From contig NZ_SPMZ01000075.1 of assembly GCF_012939995.1 (NCBI RefSeq), forward strand, positions 1-57,428: DNA of 57,428 bases. Reading direction: 5' to 3'. The position numbers and the translations under genes are program-made. Below, one piece after another: positions 49,884-57,428 of the stretch (positions are counted from its first letter, which is position 1; the number at the start of each line of letters is the position of its first letter). The notes below the pieces were generated by a model. The model saw only the letters and a list, made by a program, of their open reading frames with translations. It ran no database searches and was not told the DNA's origin. The stretch is from Candidatus Competibacter phosphatis. Lineage in GTDB: Bacteria; Pseudomonadota; Gammaproteobacteria; Competibacterales; Competibacteraceae.

Positions 49884-50816
49884 GTGCGATACCGTGACAA
49901 ACCGCTTTCGCTGCTTTCGCTGCTTTCGCTGCTTTCACTGGCGGTGTGGTGCATCGCCACCGGCGCGCGCGGCGCTGATCTTGGCCCACAGATCGAGGGC
50001 GCGACACCGCCACCGCCGGCTTCACCGTCGGCCTCGACGGCGCCGGTGTCGGCCGACACGGCGGCGGCCATCGAGGACACCTTGCAGTTGACGCCGGAAG
50101 AGATCCGCGCACTGAAAGCGCGGGCGGCGGGTGTGTCCAAAGCCCTGGCGATTCCACCCGGTCCGCCCCCGAAACCGATGACCTCCAGCGTCCCGGTGCA
50201 GCTCGCGCCGGGCCACGCGCCGCCGACCTTGTTTCTGGCCAGCGGCATGGTGGCGAATGCAACTTTTCTGGATGCGACCGGCGCGGCGTGGCCGATTGAA
50301 CGCTGGGCGGTCAGCAACCAGACGCCACAAGCCGGCACCTTCAACGTCACTCAGTTGGGCGTCAACATCCTGAGTCTGAGCAGCCCCAAGCTGTTTACGG
50401 TCGGCAATATCGCCATCAAGTTCAAGGACCTGAATACGCCGGTGACGATCACCTTGGCGCAAGGCGCCAGCCGGGTGGTGGATTACAACAAGGAGTTTCA
50501 GTTACCGGGACGCGGCCCACTGGCGGAACCGGCCGTGACCGCCGCCGCGCCCGCGCCCGAGATTGAACCCGAGATGTACGACTTCCTGGATGGAATTCCC
50601 CCGGCGGGCGCACAAGCCAAGCGTTTGCGTGGGGCCACCGGGACGGTCTGGATGTACAAGCAAGCTTATTACCTGAGAACGGCCAGTACCTTGATCAGTC
50701 CGGGGTGGCTGAACCGGGCCGAGGCCAGCGATGGCACCACCGTCTACAAATTGACGCCGATTCCGGTGCTGGTCTTGAGTGACCAGGGCCGCGAACTTCG
50801 CGCGCGGGTGCAATGA
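49884..50816 (+). CDS. dotH: DotH/IcmK/TraN-family T4SS core protein
   Basis: The product has 310 residues from GTG 49884, with GGAGGG upstream. The signal peptide contains a perfect nine-base repeat that encodes LLSLLSLLSL. After a proline-rich linker come LTPEEIRALKARAAGVSKAL and the core ANATFLDATGAAWPIERWAV, VNILSLSSPKLFTVGNIAI, and IPPAGAQAKRLRG. DotH/IcmK is an outer-membrane core-complex component, comparable in position to VirB9. The gene ends 10 bases before dotG. Confidence 0.88.
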   Translation: MRYRDKPLSLLSLLSLLSLAVWCIATGARGADLGPQIEGATPPPPASPSASTAPVSADTAAAIEDTLQLTPEEIRALKARAAGVSKALAIPPGPPPKPMTSSVPVQLAPGHAPPTLFLASGMVANATFLDATGAAWPIERWAVSNQTPQAGTFNVTQLGVNILSLSSPKLFTVGNIAIKFKDLNTPVTITLAQGASRVVDYNKEFQLPGRGPLAEPAVTAAAPAPEIEPEMYDFLDGIPPAGAQAKRLRGATGTVWMYKQAYYLRTASTLISPGWLNRAEASDGTTVYKLTPIPVLVLSDQGRELRARVQ

Positions 50817-50826
50817 GGAGCGGCTG

Positions 50827-52071
50827 ATGACCCCGATGCTACGGGTGGCCTGGGTCGGCGCGGGCGGCGTGGCCGTGTTGCTGGGTGGGGGCGTGGTGGC
50901 CTACCACCTCGCGCAGCGTTCCCCGGACCCGGACTCGATCCACAGTCGGGTGGCAAGCCCGCCGCCCGCGCCCCCTTCCCTGCCCGGCGACCGCATGATG
51001 CCCGACGTGGAAAACGCTTACGACCAATCGGAGCGTCGGAATCGCGCCGAGGCGGAACGTCAACCCGGTCCCGGCGCTTCCGTTCCCCCGCTGGATACCT
51101 TGCAACCGGCGGACACCTTGAATCCGCAAACCCTACGCCCCGGTGATCAGGCGGCTTTGGAGCGGCAGCGCCACAAGGCCGACCTTGAACAGGAAAAACA
51201 GCGGCAACAGCGCATCAAGATCAAAGCCCAGGGGATGACCAAAGTCCTGGCGGTGTGGGGTGGCATTCATCAGACGGCCGAGGCCACCTTGCAAGCCCCG
51301 ATGCCGGAACCCCACGCGGCGGCCACGACGCCGTTATCCGATCCCTGGGCGACCTGGCCGGTGGATCGCGTCTACTACGGGCTGTTGCGGGTTTACATCA
51401 GTTCCGATGAACCCGGTCCGGTGGTGGTGGCGATCAAGGACGGGGCGCTGAACGGCGCGCGGTTGATCGGCCATTTCAAGCGGGCGGATGAGAAGGTGGT
51501 CATCCAGTTCGACCGAATGACCTTTCAGGGCGCATGGTATCGCGTGGAGGCGGTGGCCCTCGATCCGGCGACGGGACGCTTGGGCCTGGCCACCGACGTG
51601 GACCGGCGCACCTTCACCCGCTGGGCCGCGCTGTTGGGATCGGCCGTTTTACAGGGCGCGCAACGCGCCTACCTGAGCCAAGGCACCCAAAACAGCTATT
51701 TGTGGGGCCAGACCACGACCCACGACTTCGACGACCGGGAGATTCTCGGCATCGCCTTGGGTGAGATCGGCACCCGCACCCGACGGGTGGCCACGGATTA
51801 CTTCAATCGATCACCGACCGTCTACGTCGATCCGGCGCGGCAATTGGTCGGGGTGTTGTTCTTGGGACCGCCAAGCCGAGTCCACGAGGGTTGGGTCGGC
51901 ACGACGGCCGCGACCCCGGAGGCGCGCGCCTCGCTGGCCACGCCCCGCGCCGTGTTGCAAGCGGCGGCGGCGCGGCATCCAGCGGCGATGCCGAGCACGC
52001 CGGTTCAAGACGAGGCGCGGTCCACCGCCGAGTGGCCCCTGGCCGCCACACCGACCCCGGACGGTGAGTGA
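50827..52071 (+). CDS. dotG: DotG/IcmE/TraO-family T4SS core protein
   Basis: The product has 414 residues from ATG 50827, with GAGGAG upstream. An N-terminal membrane helix (AWVGAGGVAVLLGGGVVAYH) is followed by a proline-rich, then charged, helical linker (LERQRHKADLEQEKQRQQRI). The C-terminal part (about 185-370) is VirB10-like: YYGLLRVYISSDEPGPVVVA, VIQFDRMTFQGAWYRVEAVA and ILGIALGEIG. DotG spans inner and outer membranes and forms the channel scaffold. The repeat domain of Legionella DotG is absent, as in conjugative homologues. Confidence 0.88.
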   Translation: MTPMLRVAWVGAGGVAVLLGGGVVAYHLAQRSPDPDSIHSRVASPPPAPPSLPGDRMMPDVENAYDQSERRNRAEAERQPGPGASVPPLDTLQPADTLNPQTLRPGDQAALERQRHKADLEQEKQRQQRIKIKAQGMTKVLAVWGGIHQTAEATLQAPMPEPHAAATTPLSDPWATWPVDRVYYGLLRVYISSDEPGPVVVAIKDGALNGARLIGHFKRADEKVVIQFDRMTFQGAWYRVEAVALDPATGRLGLATDVDRRTFTRWAALLGSAVLQGAQRAYLSQGTQNSYLWGQTTTHDFDDREILGIALGEIGTRTRRVATDYFNRSPTVYVDPARQLVGVLFLGPPSRVHEGWVGTTAATPEARASLATPRAVLQAAAARHPAAMPSTPVQDEARSTAEWPLAATPTPDGE

Positions 52072-52078
52072 GACCCGC

Positions 52079-52597
52079 ATGGACAACATCCCCAGTCTGG
52101 AAACCGTCGCGGCCTTGGTGACCCAGGCGGCTCGGCATTTTCATCGGCTGTTCGAGTACGTTGGATTTGTCGTCGGCTTTTTGCTGGTCGGGTTCGGTGG
52201 CTATCGCTTTTATACCTGCGCCCGCGATCCGCAACGCAGCCCGTGGACGCCGCTGTTTTTCGTCGTGGCCGGCGTCAGTCTGGTGTACCTCAATCAAGGG
52301 TATCGCGCGGCCAGTCTGACCTTCTTGGGGATCGACGATACCTTGATGTACGCCCCGGCCACGAGCGACTGGTCCACGCTCATGATGGGTGCGTGTCTGG
52401 CCATCATCCAGTTTTTGGGCGTGCTCGCGCTGTTGCGGGCGTCCTGGTTGTTGCGTCTGGTGGGTTCGGGCGAGTTGGGCCGCCATGCGATGGCGCGAGC
52501 GGCCGTCTTTTTCGTCGCCGGCGTGCTGGCCCTCAATATCTTGCAAACCGTCCGCGTGGTGTTCGCCACGTTGGGCACCACCAGTCCCTTGGACTAA
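52079..52597 (+). CDS. IcmC/DotE-like membrane protein
   Basis: The product has 172 residues with four hydrophobic helices: FVVGFLLVGFGGYRFYTCAR, LFFVVAGVSLVYLNQG, LMMGACLAIIQFLGVLALLR and AAVFFVAGVLALNILQTVRV. In Dot/Icm loci IcmC follows DotG; size and topology agree. It probably sits in the inner membrane as part of the channel base. Sequence identity to IcmC cannot be judged by eye. Confidence 0.7.
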   Translation: MDNIPSLETVAALVTQAARHFHRLFEYVGFVVGFLLVGFGGYRFYTCARDPQRSPWTPLFFVVAGVSLVYLNQGYRAASLTFLGIDDTLMYAPATSDWSTLMMGACLAIIQFLGVLALLRASWLLRLVGSGELGRHAMARAAVFFVAGVLALNILQTVRVVFATLGTTSPLD

Positions 52598-52620
52598 TCC
52601 ACGCACCGGAGGTTAATGTC

Positions 52621-53022
52621 GTGACGAATCCATCCCTTTCGCCGCAATCCCCGACGCGGGCGCCGATGACGCTCATCGTCGGCGCCGTACTGATACTCCT
52701 CAGTACGGCGGTGTACGCCGCCGATCCGTTGGGCACGGTGGCCGACAATGTACGCGGCAACCTGGACGAGGTGTTGAAACTCGGCACCGCCACGGTCTTT
52801 GTGATCGGCTTTTTGCTGGTCGGCATCGGGGTGTTCCTGATTTGGCGCATGGGCCGGCACCAGGGCATGCACTCGCCCGCCACCTTGTTTAGCTGCATCG
52901 CCGCCGTGGTGGCCGGCTCGCTCATGGTCTACCACTCCACCGTGGTGGGCGTGGGAGGCGCGACCCTGTTCGGCTCCAGCAGTAACGACGTGACCGTCGA
53001 GGGTACCGTGGAGGTGCGGTGA
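52621..53022 (+). CDS. IcmD/DotP-like membrane protein
   Basis: The product has 133 residues from GTG 52621, with GGAGG 8 bases upstream. A signal-like start (MTLIVGAVLILLSTAVYAAD) is followed by two helices, VFVIGFLLVGIGVFLIWRMG and FSCIAAVVAGSLMVYHSTVV. IcmD has the same length and layout and follows IcmC in Dot/Icm loci. It is likely to be an inner-membrane channel component. Confidence 0.7.
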   Translation: MTNPSLSPQSPTRAPMTLIVGAVLILLSTAVYAADPLGTVADNVRGNLDEVLKLGTATVFVIGFLLVGIGVFLIWRMGRHQGMHSPATLFSCIAAVVAGSLMVYHSTVVGVGGATLFGSSSNDVTVEGTVEVR

Positions 53023-53091
53023 CCTCCGAGGGCGGTCGGCAAACCGGCCGCCCTCATTATTTGTTGTCATAATGGCAGTGTTGACTATCCT

Positions 53092-53706
53092 GTGATCGAC
53101 CCATCACCACCTTTAGTGATCCGATGGCCCGAAAAACCAAAAAAAGACGCGAACGTGCGGGTGACCGGCCCCGGTCCGATCACCGGTGAGCATTATGTGC
53201 GGTTGCAACAGAAGCTCCAGCTCGACTTGGGCGACTATCAAGCGCTGATGGGGATCACGGTCAAGGAGCACTACCTGATAACCCTGGATCTAACGCAACC
53301 GATCAGCGATCCGGGATTGTGCCTGCACATTCGCTTGCTGGATGAGTACCCGGAGTTGCTGGCGCCCGGCCCCGACGTGATTGAACTGACCCACACCATC
53401 AAACAGATTAAGCGCAACTATCCCGAGATGACCTTGCCCATCCCGGCCTCGTCCAACCTGGTGGGCTTGATGCTGGGCCGCAATGCCCGGACCGCGACCA
53501 CCTGGAATCAAGGCCGGGCGGTGCCGGCCCGCAAGATTTTGTCGCTGGTCCATCACCTGCAAAGGCTGTTCGAGACCCGCGACGATCCCGATCGAGCCTT
53601 GCAGCGCTATTGCGAGCTGATCGACCGGGAGGCCCGCGCGCGCGGCGTCGACGACATTTTCACGCGTCGCCTTTGGTCAGAGGCTCGCTCGTCGGACGAA
53701 AGCTGA
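53092..53706 (+). CDS. Hypothetical soluble protein of the conjugation region
   Basis: The product has 204 residues if GTG 53092 is the start. GPGPITGEHYVRLQQKLQLD and LGDYQALMGITVKEHYLITL resemble a helix-turn-helix-type lead. SSNLVGLMLGRNARTATTWN and RKILSLVHHLQRLF also look like DNA-binding helices. It has no membrane segment or signal peptide, unlike its upstream neighbours. It may be a regulator of the transfer genes. A 35-base piece of its end (ALQRYCELID) recurs at 53787. Confidence 0.5.
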   Translation: MIDPSPPLVIRWPEKPKKDANVRVTGPGPITGEHYVRLQQKLQLDLGDYQALMGITVKEHYLITLDLTQPISDPGLCLHIRLLDEYPELLAPGPDVIELTHTIKQIKRNYPEMTLPIPASSNLVGLMLGRNARTATTWNQGRAVPARKILSLVHHLQRLFETRDDPDRALQRYCELIDREARARGVDDIFTRRLWSEARSSDES

Positions 53707-53786
53707 CCGCCTCAACTCCCCGCGCCGGCCACCACCTCGTCGGCCAGTGCCAGGATCGGCAAACAACGATCTTCAGATGCACCCGA

Positions 53787-53821
53787 TCAGGCGTTGCAAC
53801 GCTATTGCGAACTGATCGATG
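53787..53821 (+). repeat. Partial duplicate of the 53092 gene tail
   Basis: It repeats 53590-53625 with a few changes and in frame encodes DQALQRYCELID. The surrounding 150 bases have no gene. It is probably the relic of a duplicated or replaced gene end. Confidence 0.7.
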
Positions 53822-53948
53822 GTAAACGCTATTCCAGCACCGTATTGGTGCTCGCACCGCGACAGGAACGTGAATGAGGTGTTAGGACACCGCTGATGAA
53901 AAGTTTAATAATTTCTTAGGATATTCAGATCGTTGTTTGATGTGCGGT

Positions 53949-54834
53949 TTAACCCCGCCACAGGTATTCGATCAGTTTCCGCCCCCGCTCGCGCTCGTCT
54001 GATGGTTTACCCGGGTCAGGTAACTCCCGGCGGAGAGATTCATAAAGCAGGTGGCGGTACACATCAAACGTAGCCTCGATCAATTCTCCATAGTTCTTGG
54101 CGGCGTTCAGCGCCCAGGAATAATAGGCGAAGAGGGCGACCCCGATGCCGATCGGAGCCGCCCACCAAGCCCACGGGGTCCAGACCATAAAGAGCAGTCC
54201 CCAAAGCCAGGTGCGGGCGGCGGTATTGAGGTCAGCACGGGCTTCTTGCAGGTCTTTTTTTGACGGCATCGGGCAGGAGAAGCCACAGGCGCGACCAGCA
54301 AATGACGGTATCCAGTCCGTATTTGTATTCCGGACGCAGTTCGGCCGCGCGCAGAAGATTGCCCAAGCGAGTGGGCAGCAGTTGCTCGGGTCGCCGAGGC
54401 ATGCGGATCAACCACTCGTCTAGTCTGGCAAGGCGCTCCGATTCCCTCGCGGTCAATGCCTGCTGTTCCCGTTTACCCATCAATGCTTGCCACTGTTGAC
54501 GGGATTTTTCGTACTGCTTTTTCTGCCACCAAAGCAGCGGCTGGCGCGGCGGGAACCAACGCGGCCAGTAACCTTCCAGGGATCGCAAGGCCATGAGGTC
54601 GAAGCGCTGGACAACAAAGGCGGAAGTCGTCACTCCGAAAAAAAGGGCTACGAGCAAGGCGATCTGGAGGGGTTCGGAAAGCGCGGTGAACGGGGTTTGC
54701 AGGGAGGCCCAACCGTGGCGATACCCCCAGGCCGCCAATCCCCCTGCCCAAAACGCGAACGCGGGCGTCAGTAAGGTGGCGACCCACTGTTCCGCCAGTT
54801 TGCCGCCGACGCCCTCAACGAACTTGGCTTGCAT
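53949..54834 (-). CDS. Membrane protein, frameshifted
   Basis: The first frame, from ATG 54834, reads MQAKFVEGVGGKLAEQWVAT with two helices (LLTPAFAFWAGGLAAWGYRH and LQIALLVALFFGVTTSAFVV), then a charged soluble part. At the T7 run (54255-54261) the frame breaks. Dropping one base joins LLLPDAVKK to DLQEARADLNTAARTWLWGL and another helix pair (PWAWWAAPIGIGVALFAYYS), ending at 53949. The joined product is about 294 residues. It is last in the minus-strand group led by the TPR-CHAT gene. The family is unknown. Confidence 0.6.
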
Positions 54835-54874
54835 GCCTCAAAAGCTCCCCGGCGTGGCCGCCGACCGTATGGCC

Positions 54875-55276
54875 TCAGTCATCGGAGACGGCCTCGAACG
54901 GGACACCGTGAATCTCGCACGAAGGAATCTCATCCCCGGCATCGATCGGAAACCACGGAGGGGTATTGCAACCGGACACGGGGCACGCATATTTCACGGC
55001 TCGGGGTGTGCTCCTCAGACCGGGAAGGGGCTGGTAGGATTTTTCGTCGCCCCCATCAGCGTCGTTTTCTCGCAGACGGTCGCGCTTCCAGCGGTCCGTT
55101 GCTGGATTTTTCCCCAACACAACGCGGATCTCATGATCGACTGCTTTCCCCGAGTGCGCTCGTGCCAACAAATTGGTTAATTCTTGCCGAACCGCTGCCG
55201 CATCTTCTCCCAACAGTTTCGGCAGCTCCGGGAGAATCTCACGAGCAACGTCCAGAATGCTGATCGCGGGGGACAT
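54875..55276 (-). CDS. Hypothetical protein with zinc-ribbon-like end
   Basis: The product has 133 residues. A helical start (MSPAISILDVAREILPELPK) is followed by VRQELTNLLARAHSGKAVDH. The C-terminal third holds YACPVSGCNTPPWFP and IPSCEIHGVPFE, giving Cys-x4-Cys and a later Cys-x2-His, a likely metal-binding knuckle. It lies 31 bases after the CHAT gene in the same operon and could be its partner or substrate. Confidence 0.6.
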   Translation of the reverse strand: MSPAISILDVAREILPELPKLLGEDAAAVRQELTNLLARAHSGKAVDHEIRVVLGKNPATDRWKRDRLRENDADGGDEKSYQPLPGLRSTPRAVKYACPVSGCNTPPWFPIDAGDEIPSCEIHGVPFEAVSDD

Positions 55277-55307
55277 GGCATACTCCTATGATGGCCGTCA
55301 ACGTGAC

Positions 55308-57290
55308 CTAAACACCCACATAGCTGAAAGCCGCCCAATGATAAGGATGGGCGAAGCTGCGCCGATCGGGTTCATCATAGTCATCCAGCTCGCCATAGAG
55401 CGACCGGGCTCCCTCGGGAGAAACCACGCTTGCGCGAGCGCCTCCAATAATGTCTTGGAAATACACTAATTTTTCTCGATTGGTGGTGTCGCGCACCCAC
55501 TGTTGCGCCCGCCGGAGGGCCTGATTGATGGCCAGCCCTTCGATGCGCCAGAAGTCGTGGAAGCGGGTGAGCAGCAGCATCGTACTGAAGTCGGACACCG
55601 ACCAGAGCGAAGCGACGACCCCGGCCACGCCGGCCTGGAGTAAACCGGCGGGGAGGCTGACCACTTCATCGGGAAGATCGGTACCCGGCAAGCCGGTTTC
55701 GCAGGCGGAAAGTACGGCCAGCCGCACACCGCTCAGCCGGAGAGCAAGGATATCGCGCAGGGTGAGGACGTCAGTGTTGGCCAGCGCCAGTCCGCTGTGG
55801 AGGGGGTCTGCGAAGTTAGCGGAACCATGACAGGAAAAGTGCCAAACGGCGTAGTGGGGTAGTGCGTCGCGCACCGCTACAGCGGTCGCTTGGGCGCGGC
55901 AGAGGCGTTGATGCCGGGGGGAAGGTGGCGATCGCAGCGTCGATTTCCGGTTGCGAATGGGGTAAGGGATCGGCTCCGCTGTGGGTGGGTTCGTCGATGG
56001 CGAGGAGCGAATCCGGTGGGGTACGGTGGGCGATAACACAGGCCACCTTGAGGAAGCGGGCGTTCGGCGCATAGCTGAAGTGAAGATGATCGAGGGCGTA
56101 ACGGCGTCCGCTGGGAACGGTCGGGTCGGGAGTCCAAGCGGCGTGAAGGGGGGAGCAATCCTAAGTAGCCGGTAGGAATTAGGATAGCGTGCCGAACGCG
56201 AGCTCGGTCAAGTGTTGGCTGAGGGGGGCCATCAAGCTGTCCCACAGTTCAGCTGTGCCTCGGGCGATGGCGGTCCGCCATGCCGCTCCATTCGTCCGTC
56301 GCTGATTGTAGGCGCCAAACCAGCCACCGAAAGTCTCGGGGGTACCGACAAGCAGTTTGCGTAGGGAATCCTGAGACAAGTCATTGAGCCAGAGGGGCTC
56401 GAAGGTGGCGGTCGGGTTTCCGATGGCGTTACCGGATGCGGCAACCACTAACGCGAGACTGCCCGCCTCCGTGGTGACCAGGTAGACCAGCGCACTCTTT
56501 TCTTCGCGCGCTCCCCCGCAGTCCGGGTCGACGGATCGAGCGGGAGGAAGCGCGCTGACAATCTCCGTGAAGTCAGGCGGCGCGAGGAAGCCGGCGTATC
56601 CGGGAACTTGGCGAATCGCGGCGATGGCGTTCTGCAATTCCTGATGGGCTTGGGCGAGCTGCTGGCGCAGATCGTCCGGTCTGAGGCCGTGGCGCTCGGC
56701 GGCGGGGCGGGTGCTGAGGGCGCGCTGGTGGTCTTCGAGCTGACGACACTGGGCAGCCGCTTGGTGGTAGCGCGCATACCGATCGAGGGCTGTGGTTTGC
56801 AGTTGCTCCAGGTCGGCGCGATCCCGAGCTAGAGCATCGCTCAAACCACGGGCGCGGCCTTGCTCCAAGGTGAGAACAGCGGCTTGAAGCTCACCAACCT
56901 TCGCTAAGGCATAAGCAGCGCGGCGATGAAGGTCTCTGGTCTCAGTGAGTTCGGCGGCTTGGTTGTCGAGGAACGAGGCGCTCTGGTAGAGGATTTCGGC
57001 GGCCTGGAGGGCTTGTCGGTAGGCGGCGGCGGCTTCAGTCCAACGCTGTTGCGCGGAGTAGAGGTTACCCAGGTTGCGAGCGGCTCGCCGACTGTCCTGT
57101 GGAAACGCCTCAGGACGATAGATTTCCAGACTGGACCGATAGGCCTGGATCGCCTGTTCCAGGTTCTCCGCCCGCTCACCCCGGATCCGGTCGCTATACG
57201 CTGCGGCCAGGTTGTTTTGTGTCATGGCCCAATCTTCGGGGAAGGCCTCCCGAGTATAGACCTGCAACGCCAACCGGCAGGCGGCGAGGC
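55308..57290 (-). pseudogene. TPR-CHAT caspase-like protease, truncated and frameshifted
   Basis: The front reads YTREAFPEDWAMTQNNLAAA and NLEQAIQAYRSSLEIY, TPR repeats of the 'AFP-x-DWA' type, then a coiled-coil linker (LDRYARYHQAAAQCRQLEDH). The CHAT domain is split over three frames, with shifts near 56200, at 56148-56153 (G6) and at 55916-55921 (G6). Joined, it has ILIPTGYLGLLPLHAAW, the catalytic His in HFSCHGSANF and the catalytic Cys in LSACETGLPGTDL, then FHDFWRIEGLAINQALRRAQ. CHAT proteases are cysteine peptidases of the caspase class used in conflict systems such as gRAMP-linked TPR-CHAT. The TPR array is cut off at about 57290. Confidence 0.82.
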
Positions 57291-57428
57291 CACCACCACG
57301 ACGATGATCGCCAGAATCGCCGCCGTCACGAAATCCTTGACGATCACTCCGCTGGCCTGTGCCCAGTAAGCGTCGAAACTTTCGGCTTGCAGGAACATGT
57401 TGTTGAACATGAAGGCCAGGAAAATCAG
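57289..57428 (-). CDS. Partial membrane protein at the window edge
   Basis: From the right edge the minus frame reads FMFNNMFLQAESFDAYWAQA and SGVIVKDFVTAAILAIIVVV, with a hydrophobic helix, and runs directly into the TPR gene sequence near 57290 in another frame. It looks like a gene truncated by a deletion that also removed the start of the TPR-CHAT gene. Both ends are therefore incomplete. Confidence 0.4.

Noticed and set aside
1..57428. tRNA genes or att sites marking integration
   Set aside because: I found no cloverleaf-like sequence or long direct repeats at plausible element borders within the window.

Overview
The window is bacterial, mostly GC-rich and gene-dense, and reads as the accessory genome of a proteobacterium, probably a gammaproteobacterium. 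That assignment rests on family resemblance and codon style; there is no rRNA or other taxonomic marker. I see no tRNA, rRNA or CRISPR array.

Region 1 (1-10.4 kb) is a genomic-island edge littered with broken IS5, IS110, ISAs1 and resolvase remnants. It holds three tandem paralogous von Willebrand A (vWA) proteins (299-3411). It also holds a minus-strand, AT-richer cluster of five genes (9481 down to 4424): an alpha/beta-hydrolase, a P-loop NTPase with a helical C-terminus, an SPFH/Band-7-like protein, a small membrane protein and an NTF2-like protein. The hydrolase C-terminus and the NTPase N-terminus carry the same short TIGN-x-FG...IG-x-D motif. This makes them look like an effector/sensor pair of a biological-conflict (possibly anti-phage) system. 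It is the best candidate here for something undescribed.

Region 2 (10.4-31.5 kb) is the leading and DNA-processing part of a conjugative element. It contains a resolvase, klcA, HicA/HicB, a Toprim protein, a ParB-like protein, ArdC, a HigB/HigA-type toxin-antitoxin and several small unknown genes. A set resembling plasmid R388 follows: stbC-, stbB- and stbA-like genes on the minus strand, a repeat-rich oriT-like region (25.68-26.41 kb), then trwA-, trwB- and trwC-like genes on the plus strand.

Region 3 (31.5-45.8 kb) is cargo: an AT-rich alpha-amylase with a starch-binding domain, a second relaxase tail, a glyoxalase-fold protein, BrnT with an HTH antitoxin, a TetR/SnoaL/SDR group, an AraC regulator, a DUF1254 protein, fragments of a CheB/CheR-type protein and of an integron-type integrase, a complete IS3-family element with a 3-bp target duplication, and two miniature inverted-repeat elements.

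Region 4 (45.8-53.7 kb) is a Dot/Icm (IncI-like) type IV secretion block: DotA/TraY fused to a lytic transglycosylase, then DotI, DotH, DotG, IcmC-like and IcmD-like proteins. An R388-type relaxase set beside a Dot/Icm-type pore is an unusual pairing. Region 5 (53.9-57.4 kb) holds a minus-strand operon led by a TPR-CHAT (caspase-like) protease that is broken and truncated.

Many otherwise good genes carry single-base shifts, most of them in homopolymer runs (C6 at 2213, C7 at 6886, T6 at 8196, G5 at 13254, C6 at 14370, A8 at 43535, T7 at 54255 and others). Either the assembly has uncorrected indels or the island is decaying. Where I join two frames I say so.
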